A stretch of 21,084 nucleotides of DNA from Candidatus Omnitrophota bacterium (GCA_023818995.1 JAMWDA010000005.1:1-21084); one strand, 5' to 3'. Positions 6,146 through 17,544 are shown, counted from the first letter of the stretch. Made by a program: numbers and translations. The notes: a model not told the origin generated them from the sequence alone.

Positions 6146-7243
6146 ATGAAAATTATATTAAAACAAAAAGTATTATTAGAAGAATTAAGTAGAATATTAG
6201 GACCAACTACAACTAAACCTAATTTTCCTATTTTAAATAGTGTCCTAATAGAAACTTATCAAGAAAAATTAAAATTAACGGTTACTGATTTAGATATAAC
6301 AATTATCTCATTTATTGAAGCTAATATTATAACTTCAGGAAGAGTTCTTATACCAATGAAAAGATTTATTTCCATAATAAGAGAGTTACCGGAAAAAGAT
6401 ATAACCTTAGAGTTAATTGAAAATAATCTTTTAATAAATTGTGAAAATATTGAGTTTAAGCTAAATACTTTGGATAGTAATGATTTTCCTCAAATAAACT
6501 TAAGTAAGGAACTTTTTTTAATTAGATTAGATCCACAAAAGTTAAACAATATAATCCAACTTACATCTTTTAGTGTAGAACCAGAAACGTCAAACTATGT
6601 ATTGAATGGTGTTTTTTTTGAAATTTTTGAAGACTACATCATTGGGGTAGCTACTGATGGAAAAAGGTTATCGTTTGTTAAAAAGAATTTACCATCTCAA
6701 CAATCAGAGTTAAAAACAAAGATAAGCTTTATTTTACCAATAAGAGCTATAATAGAAATACAGAAACTAATCAAAGATAGAGATAGTGACATATTTTTAT
6801 TTCAAGAAAAAAATAATATAGGATTAGATTTAAAAAATTCTCAAATTATCGTTAGACCGATTGCCGGAGAATTCATTGATTATGATAAATACATATCTAT
6901 TCCTCAAGGTAACAATTTAACCATTGACCGCATAGATTTTCTTTCATCTTTAAAGAGAGCATCCTTACTTACTATTCAGCAATCACAAGGTGTTATTTTT
7001 GATATAAAGAAAAATGAATTGATCATTTATAAAACCTCTCCTCAGTTGGGAGAATTTAAAGAGGTCGTTCCTTGTGAATATCAAGGAAAATCTTTAAAGA
7101 TAGCGTTTAATCCCCAGTATATTATAGATGTTTTAAAGAATCTTGATGATGACGTGGTTAATTTAGAATTTACCGAAGCGGAAAAACCAGCAGTAATAAG
7201 AAAAGATGATTTTTTATACCTTGCCCTACCTATGAGGACCTAA
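6146..7243 (+). CDS. dnaN: DNA polymerase III sliding clamp, beta subunit
   Basis: This is the 365-residue ring-forming processivity clamp of the replicative polymerase, with three repeated clamp domains. The start MKIILKQKVLLEELSRI, the segments VLIPMKRFISIIRELP and NYVLNGVFFEI, and the C-terminal end FLYLALPMRT (the usual YVVMPMR ending) identify it. Length is typical. It follows dnaA after 81 bp of extreme AT richness that holds a TATAAT (6117-6122) without a convincing -35, and a small inverted repeat (6101-6115). No ribosome-binding site is visible before the ATG. An upstream in-phase start is not evident. The next gene begins two bases after its stop codon, within the same operon. Confidence 0.97.
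   Translation: MKIILKQKVLLEELSRILGPTTTKPNFPILNSVLIETYQEKLKLTVTDLDITIISFIEANIITSGRVLIPMKRFISIIRELPEKDITLELIENNLLINCENIEFKLNTLDSNDFPQINLSKELFLIRLDPQKLNNIIQLTSFSVEPETSNYVLNGVFFEIFEDYIIGVATDGKRLSFVKKNLPSQQSELKTKISFILPIRAIIEIQKLIKDRDSDIFLFQEKNNIGLDLKNSQIIVRPIAGEFIDYDKYISIPQGNNLTIDRIDFLSSLKRASLLTIQQSQGVIFDIKKNELIIYKTSPQLGEFKEVVPCEYQGKSLKIAFNPQYIIDVLKNLDDDVVNLEFTEAEKPAVIRKDDFLYLALPMRT
7234..7238 (+). promoter_or_regulatory. Ribosome-binding site supporting a GTG start
   Basis: GAGGA lies 6 nt upstream of the GTG at 7245, inside the end of dnaN. It supports GTG initiation of the next gene. The nearby ATG at 7243 is followed at once by a stop. Confidence 0.6.
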
Positions 7244-7244
7244 T

Positions 7245-9877
<2,633 letters not shown>

Positions 9878-9885
9878 ATATAGAC

Positions 9886-9910
9886 CTATTCCACCCGGCG
9901 GGTGGAATAG
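9886..9910. repeat. GC-rich hairpin in the gyrB-gyrA gap
   Basis: CTATTCCACCC, loop GGC, then GGGTGGAATAG form a perfect 11-bp stem with a 3-nt loop in an otherwise AT-rich gap. No T-run follows, so it is not a standard terminator. It ends 10 nt before the GAGAGG ribosome-binding site (9921-9926) of gyrA. It may be an RNA-processing or stability element, or a copy of an extragenic repeat. Confidence 0.8.
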
Positions 9911-9934
9911 AGAGGTAAAAGAGAGGATTATTTT

Positions 9935-12376
9935 ATGCAGGAAGGTGTGGTGAAAGAAAAAATCGTTCCCCGCTATTTGGAAGAAGAGATGAAAGATTCT
10001 TATCTTTCATACTCAATGAGCGTTATTGTGGGAAGAGCCTTGCCTGACATAAGGGATGGTTTAAAGCCGGTTCAGAGGCGTATCCTTTATGTTATGGACG
10101 AGCTACATTTAAGACACAATCAACCCCATAAAAAATGCGCTCGTATTGTAGGAGAAACATTGGGTAAATTCCACCCTCACGGGGATGCAGCGGTTTATGA
10201 AGCTCTGGTTAGAATGGGACAGACGTTTTCTTTGCGTTATCCCTTAATAGATGCTCAAGGTAATTTCGGCTCTATAGATGGGGACCCACCAGCAGCGATG
10301 AGGTATACAGAGGCAAGATTAACTGCTATCAGCGATTACATCCTTCAAGATATAGAGAAGGATACAGTGAATTTTTCCCCTAATTTTGATAATTCTTTAA
10401 CCGAACCAGAAATTTTACCTTCAGTTATTCCCAACTTTTTAATAAATGGTGCCAGTGGTATAGCCGTAGGAATGGCAACTAATGTTCCTCCCCATAATTT
10501 AGAAGAGGTGTGTAGAGGTATAATATACCTCTTAGATAATCCTCAGGCAACCATAAAAGAACTGCATAAGATTATTAAAGGGCCCGATTTTCCTACAGGG
10601 GGAGTAATTTGCGGAAAAGCTGATATTTTAAAAGCATACGAAGAGGGTAAAGGTAAATTGACCTTAAGAGCAAAGGCTACTATAGAGAGAGAAAAGAATC
10701 GTGTACAAATAATAATTAACGAAATACCTTATCAGCTAAATAAAGCTAATCTCATAGAATCTATAGCCAATCTTATAAACAATAAAAAGATTGAAGGGAT
10801 AACCGACTTAAGAGATGAGTCGGATAAAGAAGGGATACGTATCGTTTTAGAACTGAAACGAGAGGTTCAACCGGAGATCATTCTTAATCAACTGTACAAA
10901 CATACCAATTTAGAGGTGACCTTTGGTGTTATCTTTTTAGCTTTGGTTAATCAGAGACCAGAGATACTTAACCTTAAAGAAATTTTGAATCATCATATTA
11001 GATTTCGTAAAGAAATTATTGTTAGAAGGTCAAGATTTGAACTTAATAAAGCTCAACGACGTGCTCATATTTTAGAAGGATTAAAAATTGCTTTAAAATT
11101 TTTAGATAAAGTGATTGAACTTATTAAAAAATCAAAAACCCCCGAAGAGGCAAAATCAGAATTAATAAAAAAATTTTCTCTTACCGAGATCCAGGCACAG
11201 AGTATATTAGAGATGCAGTTACAAAGATTGTGTGCTTTGGAAAGAAAAAAGATAGATGAGGAGTATTTGGAATTAATTAAGAAGATAGAGTATTTAAACC
11301 TTATTCTTTCTTCGGAAAAGAAGCAGGAGGAACTCATAAAGGAAGAGTTAGAAACTCTAATAAATAAATTTGCTGATCCCCGTCGCACAGAGATAGTTGC
11401 TCAAAAAGAAGAGATAGAGATAGAGGATTTAATAGTTGAAGAAGATATGGTAGTTACTATAACAGGTTCGGGTTATATAAAGAGACAGCCGGCAAGTGGT
11501 TATCGCCGTCAAGGTAGAGGGGGGAGAGGTGTGACAGCAATTGATACTAAGGAGGAAGATTTTGTTGAACACCTTTTTGTAGCTTCTAGTAAAGATACAC
11601 TTTTAATCTTTACTAACCAAGGTAAAGCTTACCCTCTTAAGACTTACGAGATTCCTTTAGGTTCAAGGGTATCGCGTGGTAGAGCAATAGTTAATCTTTT
11701 AAGTTTAAGTGGAGAGGAAAAAATAACTACTGTATTGGGAATAAAAGAATTTGATTCTAATCAGTTCATCGTTATGGCTACTAAAGAAGGATTGATTAAA
11801 CGTTGTCGTTTAGATTTATTCTCCAACATAAGAAAAAATGGGATAATCGCTATATCTTTGGATAAAAACGACCAGTTAATAGGAACTGGTTTAGGGGGAG
11901 AGAAAGATGAAGTTATTTTATCTACTAACAAAGGGTTTGCGATACGTTTTACCTTAAAAGAGATTAGACCAACAGGTAGACAATCTCGAGGGGTTAGAGG
12001 GGTAAGGCTACATAAACAAGATACAGTGGTAAGTATGGTTTTGTTAGAGGTGAGTTTAAAGAAATCAGATGTTTACCTACTTACTGCTACCGAGAAAGGA
12101 TTTGCTAAAAGAACAAGTGTGGAGGAATATCGCCTACAATCTAGAGGAGGTAAGGGAATTAAAAATATAAAACTTTCTGAGAAAATAGGTGAAGTTAAAA
12201 AGGTATGTTTGGTCTCGGAAGAGGATGAGATAATGTGTATCACCCAGAAGGGAGTATTGATTAGAGTAAAGGTTAAGGATATAAGGGAGACCAAACGTTC
12301 TACTCAAGGAGTGAAGATAATAAACTTAGATAGCGGGGATAAGCTTTCTTCTATATCAAGAATTATACCTGATTAG
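9935..12376 (+). CDS. gyrA: DNA gyrase subunit A
   Basis: This is the DNA breakage-reunion and wrapping subunit, 813 residues. The winged-helix region contains [18 protein letters not shown] (79-96) and the catalytic tyrosine Tyr124 in AMRYTEARL. The tower and coiled coil follow to about 480. The C-terminal beta-pinwheel begins near 500 and carries a GyrA box QGRGGRG (526-532), which separates it from ParC. At the quinolone-contact positions, Ala85 stands where E. coli has Ser83 and Glu89 where it has Asp87. The ribosome site GAGAGG lies 8 nt before the ATG, downstream of a GC-rich hairpin. It follows gyrB in the same transcript; a promoter for the next unit begins 12 bp after its stop. Confidence 0.98.
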   Translation: MQEGVVKEKIVPRYLEEEMKDSYLSYSMSVIVGRALPDIRDGLKPVQRRILYVMDELHLRHNQPHKKCARIVGETLGKFHPHGDAAVYEALVRMGQTFSLRYPLIDAQGNFGSIDGDPPAAMRYTEARLTAISDYILQDIEKDTVNFSPNFDNSLTEPEILPSVIPNFLINGASGIAVGMATNVPPHNLEEVCRGIIYLLDNPQATIKELHKIIKGPDFPTGGVICGKADILKAYEEGKGKLTLRAKATIEREKNRVQIIINEIPYQLNKANLIESIANLINNKKIEGITDLRDESDKEGIRIVLELKREVQPEIILNQLYKHTNLEVTFGVIFLALVNQRPEILNLKEILNHHIRFRKEIIVRRSRFELNKAQRRAHILEGLKIALKFLDKVIELIKKSKTPEEAKSELIKKFSLTEIQAQSILEMQLQRLCALERKKIDEEYLELIKKIEYLNLILSSEKKQEELIKEELETLINKFADPRRTEIVAQKEEIEIEDLIVEEDMVVTITGSGYIKRQPASGYRRQGRGGRGVTAIDTKEEDFVEHLFVASSKDTLLIFTNQGKAYPLKTYEIPLGSRVSRGRAIVNLLSLSGEEKITTVLGIKEFDSNQFIVMATKEGLIKRCRLDLFSNIRKNGIIAISLDKNDQLIGTGLGGEKDEVILSTNKGFAIRFTLKEIRPTGRQSRGVRGVRLHKQDTVVSMVLLEVSLKKSDVYLLTATEKGFAKRTSVEEYRLQSRGGKGIKNIKLSEKIGEVKKVCLVSEEDEIMCITQKGVLIRVKVKDIRETKRSTQGVKIINLDSGDKLSSISRIIPD

Positions 12377-12388
12377 CTTAAAAGATAG

Positions 12389-12416
12389 TTGCAATATTCA
12401 TATTAAATTGTATAAT
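12389..12416 (+). promoter_or_regulatory. Predicted promoter of the tRNA-Glu/glmS unit
   Basis: TTGCAA (12389-12394) is followed after 16 nt by TATAAT (12411-12416). The start would fall near 12423, a few bases before the tRNA 5-prime end. Confidence 0.7.
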
Positions 12417-12428
12417 AAAATCTCTTTC

Positions 12429-12502
12429 GACCCCATCGTCTAGCCCGGTTAGGACATGGGCCTTTCGAGCCCACGGCACCGGTTCAAATCCGGTTGGGGT
12501 CG
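12429..12502 (+). tRNA. tRNA-Glu, anticodon UUC
   Basis: A full cloverleaf can be drawn. The acceptor is GACCCCA (12429-12435) with TGGGGTC (12495-12501). The D arm is GTCT/GGAC. The anticodon stem TGGGC/GCCCA has loop CTTTCGA, reading TTC at the anticodon, which decodes GAA/GAG. The T arm ACCGG/CCGGT has loop TTCAAAT. The discriminator base is G. The sequence resembles bacterial tRNA-Glu. The terminal CCA is not encoded (GTT follows) and must be added enzymatically. A strong promoter lies just upstream. A membrane-protein gene starts 10 nt downstream, so both are probably on one precursor. Confidence 0.97.
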
Positions 12503-12512
12503 GTTTATTTTT

Positions 12513-12935
12513 ATGAGAAAGCCAGTGGGTATTTTGATTTTAGGTTGGATAAATTTTCTTTTCTTCGGTCTATTTAATTTTTTCGTTAATATATACACAC
12601 TATTTAACTTAAAAACAGATCACTTAATTCAGATAAATGAGATACTGTTAAAAAAATCCCTTCCCCAGCTAACCTATCCACAGTTACGCGCAGCCAACAT
12701 TTTTAATATTTTTTTATCTTTTATATTTTTACTAAGTGGGTTAGGGATTCTTCTTAGAAAAAGATGGGGATATAAACTTACAGTTTATTTTTCTTTTTTC
12801 TGGATAATTTTTGTATTTTTAATCATTTTGATAAACCCAGCGATTTTTAAACATCTATTTTTACATATTTTATATCCAGGGATATTAATTTTATATTTTA
12901 CCAATAAAAGAATATGGGGTTATTTTAATTTATAA
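12513..12935 (+). CDS. Small integral membrane protein with four predicted helices, function unknown
   Basis: I do not recognise a family. The 140-residue product has four hydrophobic stretches: about 6-30, 61-81, 89-108 and 112-130. Basic residues lie between helices 2 and 3 (LRKRWGYK, 81-88) and at the C-terminus. A soluble loop at about 32-58 is rich in Leu, Lys and Gln. No catalytic motif is seen. I chose the ATG at 12513 (MRKPVGILILGW). A longer frame to 12456 would run through the tRNA. No ribosome-binding site is visible, and only 10 nt separate the start from the tRNA 3-prime end. After tRNA maturation the mRNA would therefore begin almost at the start codon. The stop is 2 bp before glmS, suggesting coupling. 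Confidence 0.7.
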   Translation: MRKPVGILILGWINFLFFGLFNFFVNIYTLFNLKTDHLIQINEILLKKSLPQLTYPQLRAANIFNIFLSFIFLLSGLGILLRKRWGYKLTVYFSFFWIIFVFLIILINPAIFKHLFLHILYPGILILYFTNKRIWGYFNL

Positions 12936-12937
12936 AT

Positions 12938-14758
12938 ATGTGTGGAATAGTTGGTTATATTGGTAAGGAAAAAAATATCCATTTTTTAGTAGATACTTTA
13001 AAATATTTAGAGTATAGAGGTTATGATTCCTGTGGAGTAGCTGTCGCTAAAAATAGAGGAGTTTTTCTACAAAAAAGTAAAGGTAAAATAGAAAATCTAA
13101 AGGCAAGATTAAAAGAACAGAAATTTTCTTTAGGAATAGCACATACTCGTTGGGCAACACACGGAGTTCCTAACCACCTGAATTCCCATCCTCATTTTGA
13201 TTGTTGTAAAGAAATTTTTGTAGTTCACAACGGGATAATTGAAAATTATGCTACCCTAAGAGACAGGTTAATAAGAAAAGGGCATAAGTTTATCTCTCAA
13301 ACGGATACTGAGGTAATACCCCATCTATTAGAAGAGTTCAATAAAAAAGAGGATATTTTTGAAGCTTTAATTCATACGGTGGAAGAGTTAGAAGGTAGTT
13401 TCGCCATCGTATTGTTTAGAAAGAATAATCATAAACTATTATTTGCAAAGAAGGATTCCCCTTTGATTTTAGGTATCTTAGAAGAAGGGTTCCTATTGAC
13501 TTCCGATATCCCAGCGATAGTCCCCTTTACTAAAGAGTTGATTAATATAGAGGATGAATCTTTAGGAGTCTTAGAGGATAATCGCTATAGTATATTTGAT
13601 TTTAATGGTAAACATCGCAAACTAAAAAAAGAAAAAGTAGAACTACATCAGATGGCAATTTCTAAGAAAAACTACAGTCATTTTATGTTAAAGGAAATAT
13701 TTGAACAGCCAAAAGTTATGGAGAGGCTAATTAACTTTTATGTTAAAGATGAGGAGATAAACTTTAAAGATTTAAATTTACCCTTAACTAAATTGAAAGA
13801 GATAAATAAAATATTTATTTTTGCTTGTGGAACAGCTTACCATGCGGGTTTTGTAGGAAAGTATCTTTTAGAAAAATATGTGGGAGTAGATGTGGAAATA
13901 GATGTTTCTTCTGAGGCAAGGTATAGAAAGATAAAATTTTCATCTAAGGATTTAGTGTTAGCTATATCACAGTCAGGAGAAACAGCCGATACTTTAGCAG
14001 CAGTAAGAGAGGCAAAAAGAAAGGGAGTAAAAGTTCTTGGTATCTGCAATGTTTTAGGTTCTACTCTTACTAAAGAGAGCGATGGTTTAATTTCTACGCT
14101 TGCCGGACCAGAAATAGGGGTAGCTTCTACTAAAGCCTACACAGCTCAGGTATTCAGTCTATTACTATTTTCTCTCTATTTGGCAAGGGTAAAAAATATT
14201 ATGAATAAAAATAGTTTTACTAATTTCCTCAAAGAATTAAAAAATGTCTCTCTATATCAGAAGGAGGTTTTGGAGAGAACCAATGAAATTGAAAAGATTG
14301 CCAATAAATTCTCTCGTTTTGGTTGTTTCCTTTTTTTAGGAAGAGGGATAAATTATCCTTCCGCATTAGAAGGAGCACTGAAGTTAAAAGAGATTTCTTA
14401 TATTCCTGCCGAAGGTTACCCTGCCGGTGAGATGAAGCATGGCCCGATAGCTCTTATAGATGAATATCGAGCAGTAGTTTGCATTGCTATAAAGGATGAG
14501 CTTTACTCTAAGATGATTTCTAACGTGCAAGAGATAAAAGCAAGAAAGGGAAAAGTATTAGGAGTAGTTAACGACCTGAACGAAGATGAGGCGAGGTTAA
14601 TGGATGAGATAATTACTATACCAAATTTTAGAATAACTGATATAAGTCCACTTGTAGTAGCGATCCCTCTACAGCTTTTTGCTTACTTTGTAGCTAAAAA
14701 TTTGGGATGCGAAATAGACCAGCCACGCAATTTGGCTAAGTCAGTAACTGTGGAATAA
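12938..14758 (+). CDS. glmS: Glutamine--fructose-6-phosphate aminotransferase (isomerizing)
   Basis: GlmS makes glucosamine-6-phosphate from fructose-6-phosphate and glutamine, the first step to UDP-GlcNAc for peptidoglycan and lipopolysaccharide. The 606-residue product is complete. The N-terminal glutaminase domain starts MCGIVGYIG with the Cys2 nucleophile and has THGVPNHLNSHPH and VHNGIIENY. Two SIS sugar-isomerase domains follow, with the segments ACGTAYHAG, ISQSGETADTL and ASTKAYTAQ, then PAEGYPAGEMKHGPIAL, and the C-terminal catalytic tail QPRNLAKSVTVE. It follows the small membrane protein by 2 bp, and its TAA shares a base with the rsmI ATG (TAATG). I see no riboswitch-like glmS ribozyme upstream; there is no room for one. 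Confidence 0.98.
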   Translation: MCGIVGYIGKEKNIHFLVDTLKYLEYRGYDSCGVAVAKNRGVFLQKSKGKIENLKARLKEQKFSLGIAHTRWATHGVPNHLNSHPHFDCCKEIFVVHNGIIENYATLRDRLIRKGHKFISQTDTEVIPHLLEEFNKKEDIFEALIHTVEELEGSFAIVLFRKNNHKLLFAKKDSPLILGILEEGFLLTSDIPAIVPFTKELINIEDESLGVLEDNRYSIFDFNGKHRKLKKEKVELHQMAISKKNYSHFMLKEIFEQPKVMERLINFYVKDEEINFKDLNLPLTKLKEINKIFIFACGTAYHAGFVGKYLLEKYVGVDVEIDVSSEARYRKIKFSSKDLVLAISQSGETADTLAAVREAKRKGVKVLGICNVLGSTLTKESDGLISTLAGPEIGVASTKAYTAQVFSLLLFSLYLARVKNIMNKNSFTNFLKELKNVSLYQKEVLERTNEIEKIANKFSRFGCFLFLGRGINYPSALEGALKLKEISYIPAEGYPAGEMKHGPIALIDEYRAVVCIAIKDELYSKMISNVQEIKARKGKVLGVVNDLNEDEARLMDEIITIPNFRITDISPLVVAIPLQLFAYFVAKNLGCEIDQPRNLAKSVTVE

Positions 14759-15432
14759 TGCTATACGTTATAGCAACTCCCATAGGTAATTTAGAGGATA
14801 TCACTCTAAGAGCATTAAGAGTATTAAGGAAAGTAGATATTATTTTAGCTGAGGATACACGTCAAGCAAGAGTTCTTCTTAGCCACTATAGGATAAACAA
14901 GGTTGCTAAAAGCTTTTACGAACATAACGAAAAGAGAATAACCCCAAAGTTAATACCCTTACTTAAATCGGGTAAGGATGTAGCTTTAATTTCTAATGCA
15001 GGCACACCAACTATTTCTGACCCGGGATACAATCTTTTGAGAACTTGTATTGAGGAAAAAATCCCTTTCACATCTATCCCTGGGCCAAGTGCGGTTACCA
15101 ATGCTATAGTTTTAAGTGGATTGCCTTCGGATAGATTCTTATTCGTTGGTTTTTTGCCTTTTAAGAAAAGTAAACGAAAAAAAGAGTTAGAGATGTTAGC
15201 ATTAGTAGAAGCAACTATTGTTATCTTTGAGTCTCCCCATAGATTAATTGCCACAGTTAATCAGCTTAAAGATTATTTTAAAGATAAAAGAGTGACTTTG
15301 GTTAAAGAGATGACTAAAATTTATGAAGAGACGATAAGGGCAAATATGAACGATATTGAAAGATACATCAAAAGTGATTGTTTAAAAGGTGAATGGGTGA
15401 TAGTTATTGATAATCGTAGTAATAAAAGTTGA
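14758..15432 (+). CDS. rsmI: 16S rRNA (cytidine-1402 2'-O)-methyltransferase RsmI
   Basis: RsmI methylates the ribose of C1402 in the ribosomal decoding centre using S-adenosylmethionine. The 224-residue protein shows the tetrapyrrole-methylase-type fold motifs: LYVIATPIGNLEDIT at the N-terminus, VDIILAEDTRQARVLL, the segment FYEHNE, VALISNAGTPTISDPGY and IPGPSAVTNAIVLSGLP, with FVGFLPFKK further on. It is shorter than E. coli RsmI (about 286) because it ends soon after the catalytic domain. The start overlaps the glmS stop by one base, so it is translationally coupled. Its own stop codon lies within the -35 box of the next promoter (15429-15457). Confidence 0.95.
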   Translation: MLYVIATPIGNLEDITLRALRVLRKVDIILAEDTRQARVLLSHYRINKVAKSFYEHNEKRITPKLIPLLKSGKDVALISNAGTPTISDPGYNLLRTCIEEKIPFTSIPGPSAVTNAIVLSGLPSDRFLFVGFLPFKKSKRKKELEMLALVEATIVIFESPHRLIATVNQLKDYFKDKRVTLVKEMTKIYEETIRANMNDIERYIKSDCLKGEWVIVIDNRSNKS

Positions 15433-15457
15433 CAATACTTAGAGGCAAAGATAAAAT
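15429..15457 (+). promoter_or_regulatory. Predicted pyrD promoter
   Basis: TTGACA (15429-15434, overlapping the rsmI stop) is followed after exactly 17 nt by TAAAAT (15452-15457). The start near 15464 gives a leader of about 23 nt without a visible ribosome-binding site. It uses the same box pair as the parAB and rpmH promoters. Confidence 0.75.
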
Positions 15458-15486
15458 CTTAACAGAATTTCTTAAATACAATAAAT

Positions 15487-16359
15487 ATGCGGTGTAGAAT
15501 AGGAAATGTAATTTTAAAGAACCCCATTATTGCTGCTTCTGGCACATTTGGTTATGGTAAAGAGATGATTGATTTTTTTGATATTAATAAGCTGGGAGCC
15601 TTCGTTACTAAGACCATAACTTTAATGCCGAAAGAAGGGAATACCCCACCACGAATATACGATTTAGGATTTGGGATTTTAAACTCCATAGGTTTAGAAA
15701 ATCCAGGTTTAGAAGTTTTTAAAAAGAAATATTCTGATTTCTTTGCTCGTGTAAAGACAAAGGTATTTGTTAGTATATACGGAGAAAAATTAAAGGAGTG
15801 GATAGAACTTATTAAAGGTTTAGAAAAAGAGAGGATTGCTGGCTTCGAACTTAATTTTTCTTGTCCTAATTTGAAAGGAGAAATCATCTCCGCTTATAAA
15901 AATAGAGTTTTTAAAATATGTTCAACTTTAAGGAAGTTAACTAAGAAATTATTGCTCGCTAAACTCTCTTATACTCTGCAACTAAAAGAGATAACCTTAT
16001 CCTTACAGTTAGCTGGTATAGATGCAGTTGTTTTGATAAATACTCTTCCCGCCATGGCAATAGAGGAGAATAAGAATGAGCCTTGTTTAGGTAATATCTA
16101 TGGCGGCTTAAGTGGACCTTGTATTAAGCCTATTGCTTTAAGATGCGTGCGAGAAATTACCCCTCTACTAAAAATACCGGTTATTGCTTGTGGGGGAGTA
16201 ATGGATTATAGAGATGTTTTGGATTATTTAAGGGTAGGAGCAAAAGCTGTAGAGGTTGGCAGTGCCAATCTTATTTATCCCGATGCTTGTGAGAGAATTA
16301 TAAGTAAACTTGAAAGGGTAAGAAAAATAAATGGTAACAATAAATATAAGTTCTACTAA
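15487..16359 (+). CDS. pyrD: Dihydroorotate dehydrogenase, class 1B catalytic subunit
   Basis: PyrD oxidises dihydroorotate to orotate in pyrimidine synthesis with bound FMN. The 290-residue protein shows NPIIAASGTFGYG (12-24), TKTITLMPKEGNTPPR (41-56), NSIGLENPG (66-74), the active-site NFSCPN with Cys126, VLINT, GGLSGPCIKPIA and IACGGVMDYRD. An active-site Cys (rather than Ser) marks class 1. The PyrK-type partner gene at 19769 supports class 1B, in which electrons pass to NAD through PyrK. The two genes are separated by four others, unlike the usual adjacent pair. It has its own promoter (15429-15457). Its last 29 bp overlap the next gene. Confidence 0.96.
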   Translation: MRCRIGNVILKNPIIAASGTFGYGKEMIDFFDINKLGAFVTKTITLMPKEGNTPPRIYDLGFGILNSIGLENPGLEVFKKKYSDFFARVKTKVFVSIYGEKLKEWIELIKGLEKERIAGFELNFSCPNLKGEIISAYKNRVFKICSTLRKLTKKLLLAKLSYTLQLKEITLSLQLAGIDAVVLINTLPAMAIEENKNEPCLGNIYGGLSGPCIKPIALRCVREITPLLKIPVIACGGVMDYRDVLDYLRVGAKAVEVGSANLIYPDACERIISKLERVRKINGNNKYKFY

Positions 16360-16726
16360 AAGAACAGAATTTATAGATATTACTTATCAGATAGAAAGAG
16401 TGATTAGGGAAAAAGAGATAAAAGAAGGTATATGTATAATTTTTTCTCCCCATACTACAGCAGGTTTAACTATAAACGAAAACGCTGACCCTTCGGTAAG
16501 AGAGGATATAATAAATCACATAGGTAGATTAATCCCTTATAGAGAGCGTTACCTTCACTTAGAAGGTAACGCTGATTCTCATATAAAGGCATCTATTTTT
16601 GGTAGTAGTTTATCTTTGATTGTAAAGGATAAAAGATTAGTTTTAGGTAGATGGCAAGGGATATACTTCTGTGAATTTGATGGGCCGAGGGAGAGAAAAG
16701 TTTATGTAAAGGTGCTTTCTGGATAA
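16331..16726 (+). CDS. YjbQ/UPF0047-family protein (proposed secondary thiamine-phosphate synthase)
   Basis: This 131-residue protein matches the YjbQ (UPF0047) family along its whole length: FSPHTTAGLTINENADPSV (38-56), the segment YLHLEGNADSHIKASIFGSS (74-93), LVLGRWQGIYFCEFDGPR (103-120) and a final beta strand. Relatives are annotated as secondary thiamine-phosphate synthase because some complement loss of ThiE; the true role is not firmly established. The conserved His and Asp residues that form the family pocket are present. The first 29 bp overlap pyrD in another frame, and the N-terminus MVTINISSTKRTEFIDIT fits the family, so I keep this start. A 12-bp perfect hairpin (16545-16573) lies in the codons of the HLEGNAD motif. 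Confidence 0.9.
   Translation: MVTINISSTKRTEFIDITYQIERVIREKEIKEGICIIFSPHTTAGLTINENADPSVREDIINHIGRLIPYRERYLHLEGNADSHIKASIFGSSLSLIVKDKRLVLGRWQGIYFCEFDGPRERKVYVKVLSG
16545..16573. repeat. 12-bp stem hairpin inside the YjbQ-family gene
   Basis: AGCGTTACCTTC and GAAGGTAACGCT form a perfect 12-bp stem around a 5-nt loop (ACTTA). It lies in the coding sequence for the conserved RYLHLEGNAD stretch, about 170 nt before mutM. Confidence 0.65.
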
Positions 16727-16740
16727 AGGAGGTATCAATT

Positions 16741-17544
16741 ATGCCCGAGTTGCCTGAGGTAGAGACAATTAAGTTACAGTTAAGAGAAAATATTTTGAAT
16801 AAGAAGATTGTAAAGGTTTTGGTTAAGGATAAAAGGGTTCTTAAAGAGATAAAACCCGAGGAATTTATCTTAAATGTAGAAGGCAAAACGGTAAATGATA
16901 TTTTTCGCAGAGGTAAAGTGTTAATTGTTAAACTAAGTAAAGATTTATTTCTTATTATCCATTTAAGAATAAGTGGTTGGCTTATCTTCGGAGAGAAAGA
17001 GGAAAAATTGGCAAGAGTAATTTTTAAGTTTTCCCATAAAGAGATGCTTAATTTCTGCGATCAAAGAATGTTGGGAGAAATAAGATTGGTAGAGAATTGG
17101 CAAAATCTACCTATAATTCAAGAGATGGGACCTGAGCCATTAGAAATTAAAAGGGAGGAGTTTATTGGCCTTTTTAAAGATAAAAAAACAAAGATAAAAC
17201 CACTTTTAATGGACCAAAATTTCCTCGCTGGTGTAGGCAATGTCTATGCTCAAGAATCTTTATTTTGTGCAGGTATACATCCTGAACGAAGTACCCAGAG
17301 GTTAGAAACTAAGGAGTTAAACAAACTTTACGATTGCCTTATATCAATATTAAAGGAAGCAATAGACAAAAAAGGTTCCTCCGTAGATACCTATAGACAG
17401 ATAGATGGACAAGAGGGTAATTATGTTCCTTTTTTAAAAGTTTATCAAAGAGAAAATAAACCCTGTTTTAGATGTAAAACACCGATTAAACGTAAAACCA
17501 TTAGTGGAAGAGGAACTTACTTTTGTCCTAATTGCCAAAAGTAA
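16741..17544 (+). CDS. mutM: Formamidopyrimidine-DNA glycosylase (Fpg/MutM)
   Basis: MutM excises 8-oxoguanine and ring-opened purines and cuts the abasic site. All hallmarks are present in 267 residues: N-terminal PELPEVE with catalytic Pro2 and Glu3, the lysine in FRRGKVLIV (Lys59, equivalent to Lys57), HLRISGW, the helix-two-turn-helix with DQNFLAGVGNVYAQE, and a C-terminal zinc finger. The zinc ligands are Cys242, Cys245, Cys262 and Cys265, with the catalytic GRGTYF arginine between them. The ribosome-binding site AAAGGAGGT (16725-16733), 7 nt before the ATG and overlapping the previous stop, is the strongest in the window. It lies in the pyrD-to-pgk gene run. Confidence 0.97.
   Translation: MPELPEVETIKLQLRENILNKKIVKVLVKDKRVLKEIKPEEFILNVEGKTVNDIFRRGKVLIVKLSKDLFLIIHLRISGWLIFGEKEEKLARVIFKFSHKEMLNFCDQRMLGEIRLVENWQNLPIIQEMGPEPLEIKREEFIGLFKDKKTKIKPLLMDQNFLAGVGNVYAQESLFCAGIHPERSTQRLETKELNKLYDCLISILKEAIDKKGSSVDTYRQIDGQEGNYVPFLKVYQRENKPCFRCKTPIKRKTISGRGTYFCPNCQK

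Noticed and set aside
12456..12512. Start of the membrane protein inside the tRNA
   Set aside because: The codons are tRNA-Glu sequence; the hydrophobic protein begins naturally at 12513.
14916..15254. 112-residue open frame antisense to rsmI (similar cases antisense to pyrD at 15552-15887 and gyrA at 11065-11388)
   Set aside because: Mirror frames of AT-rich conserved genes with no independent coding evidence.
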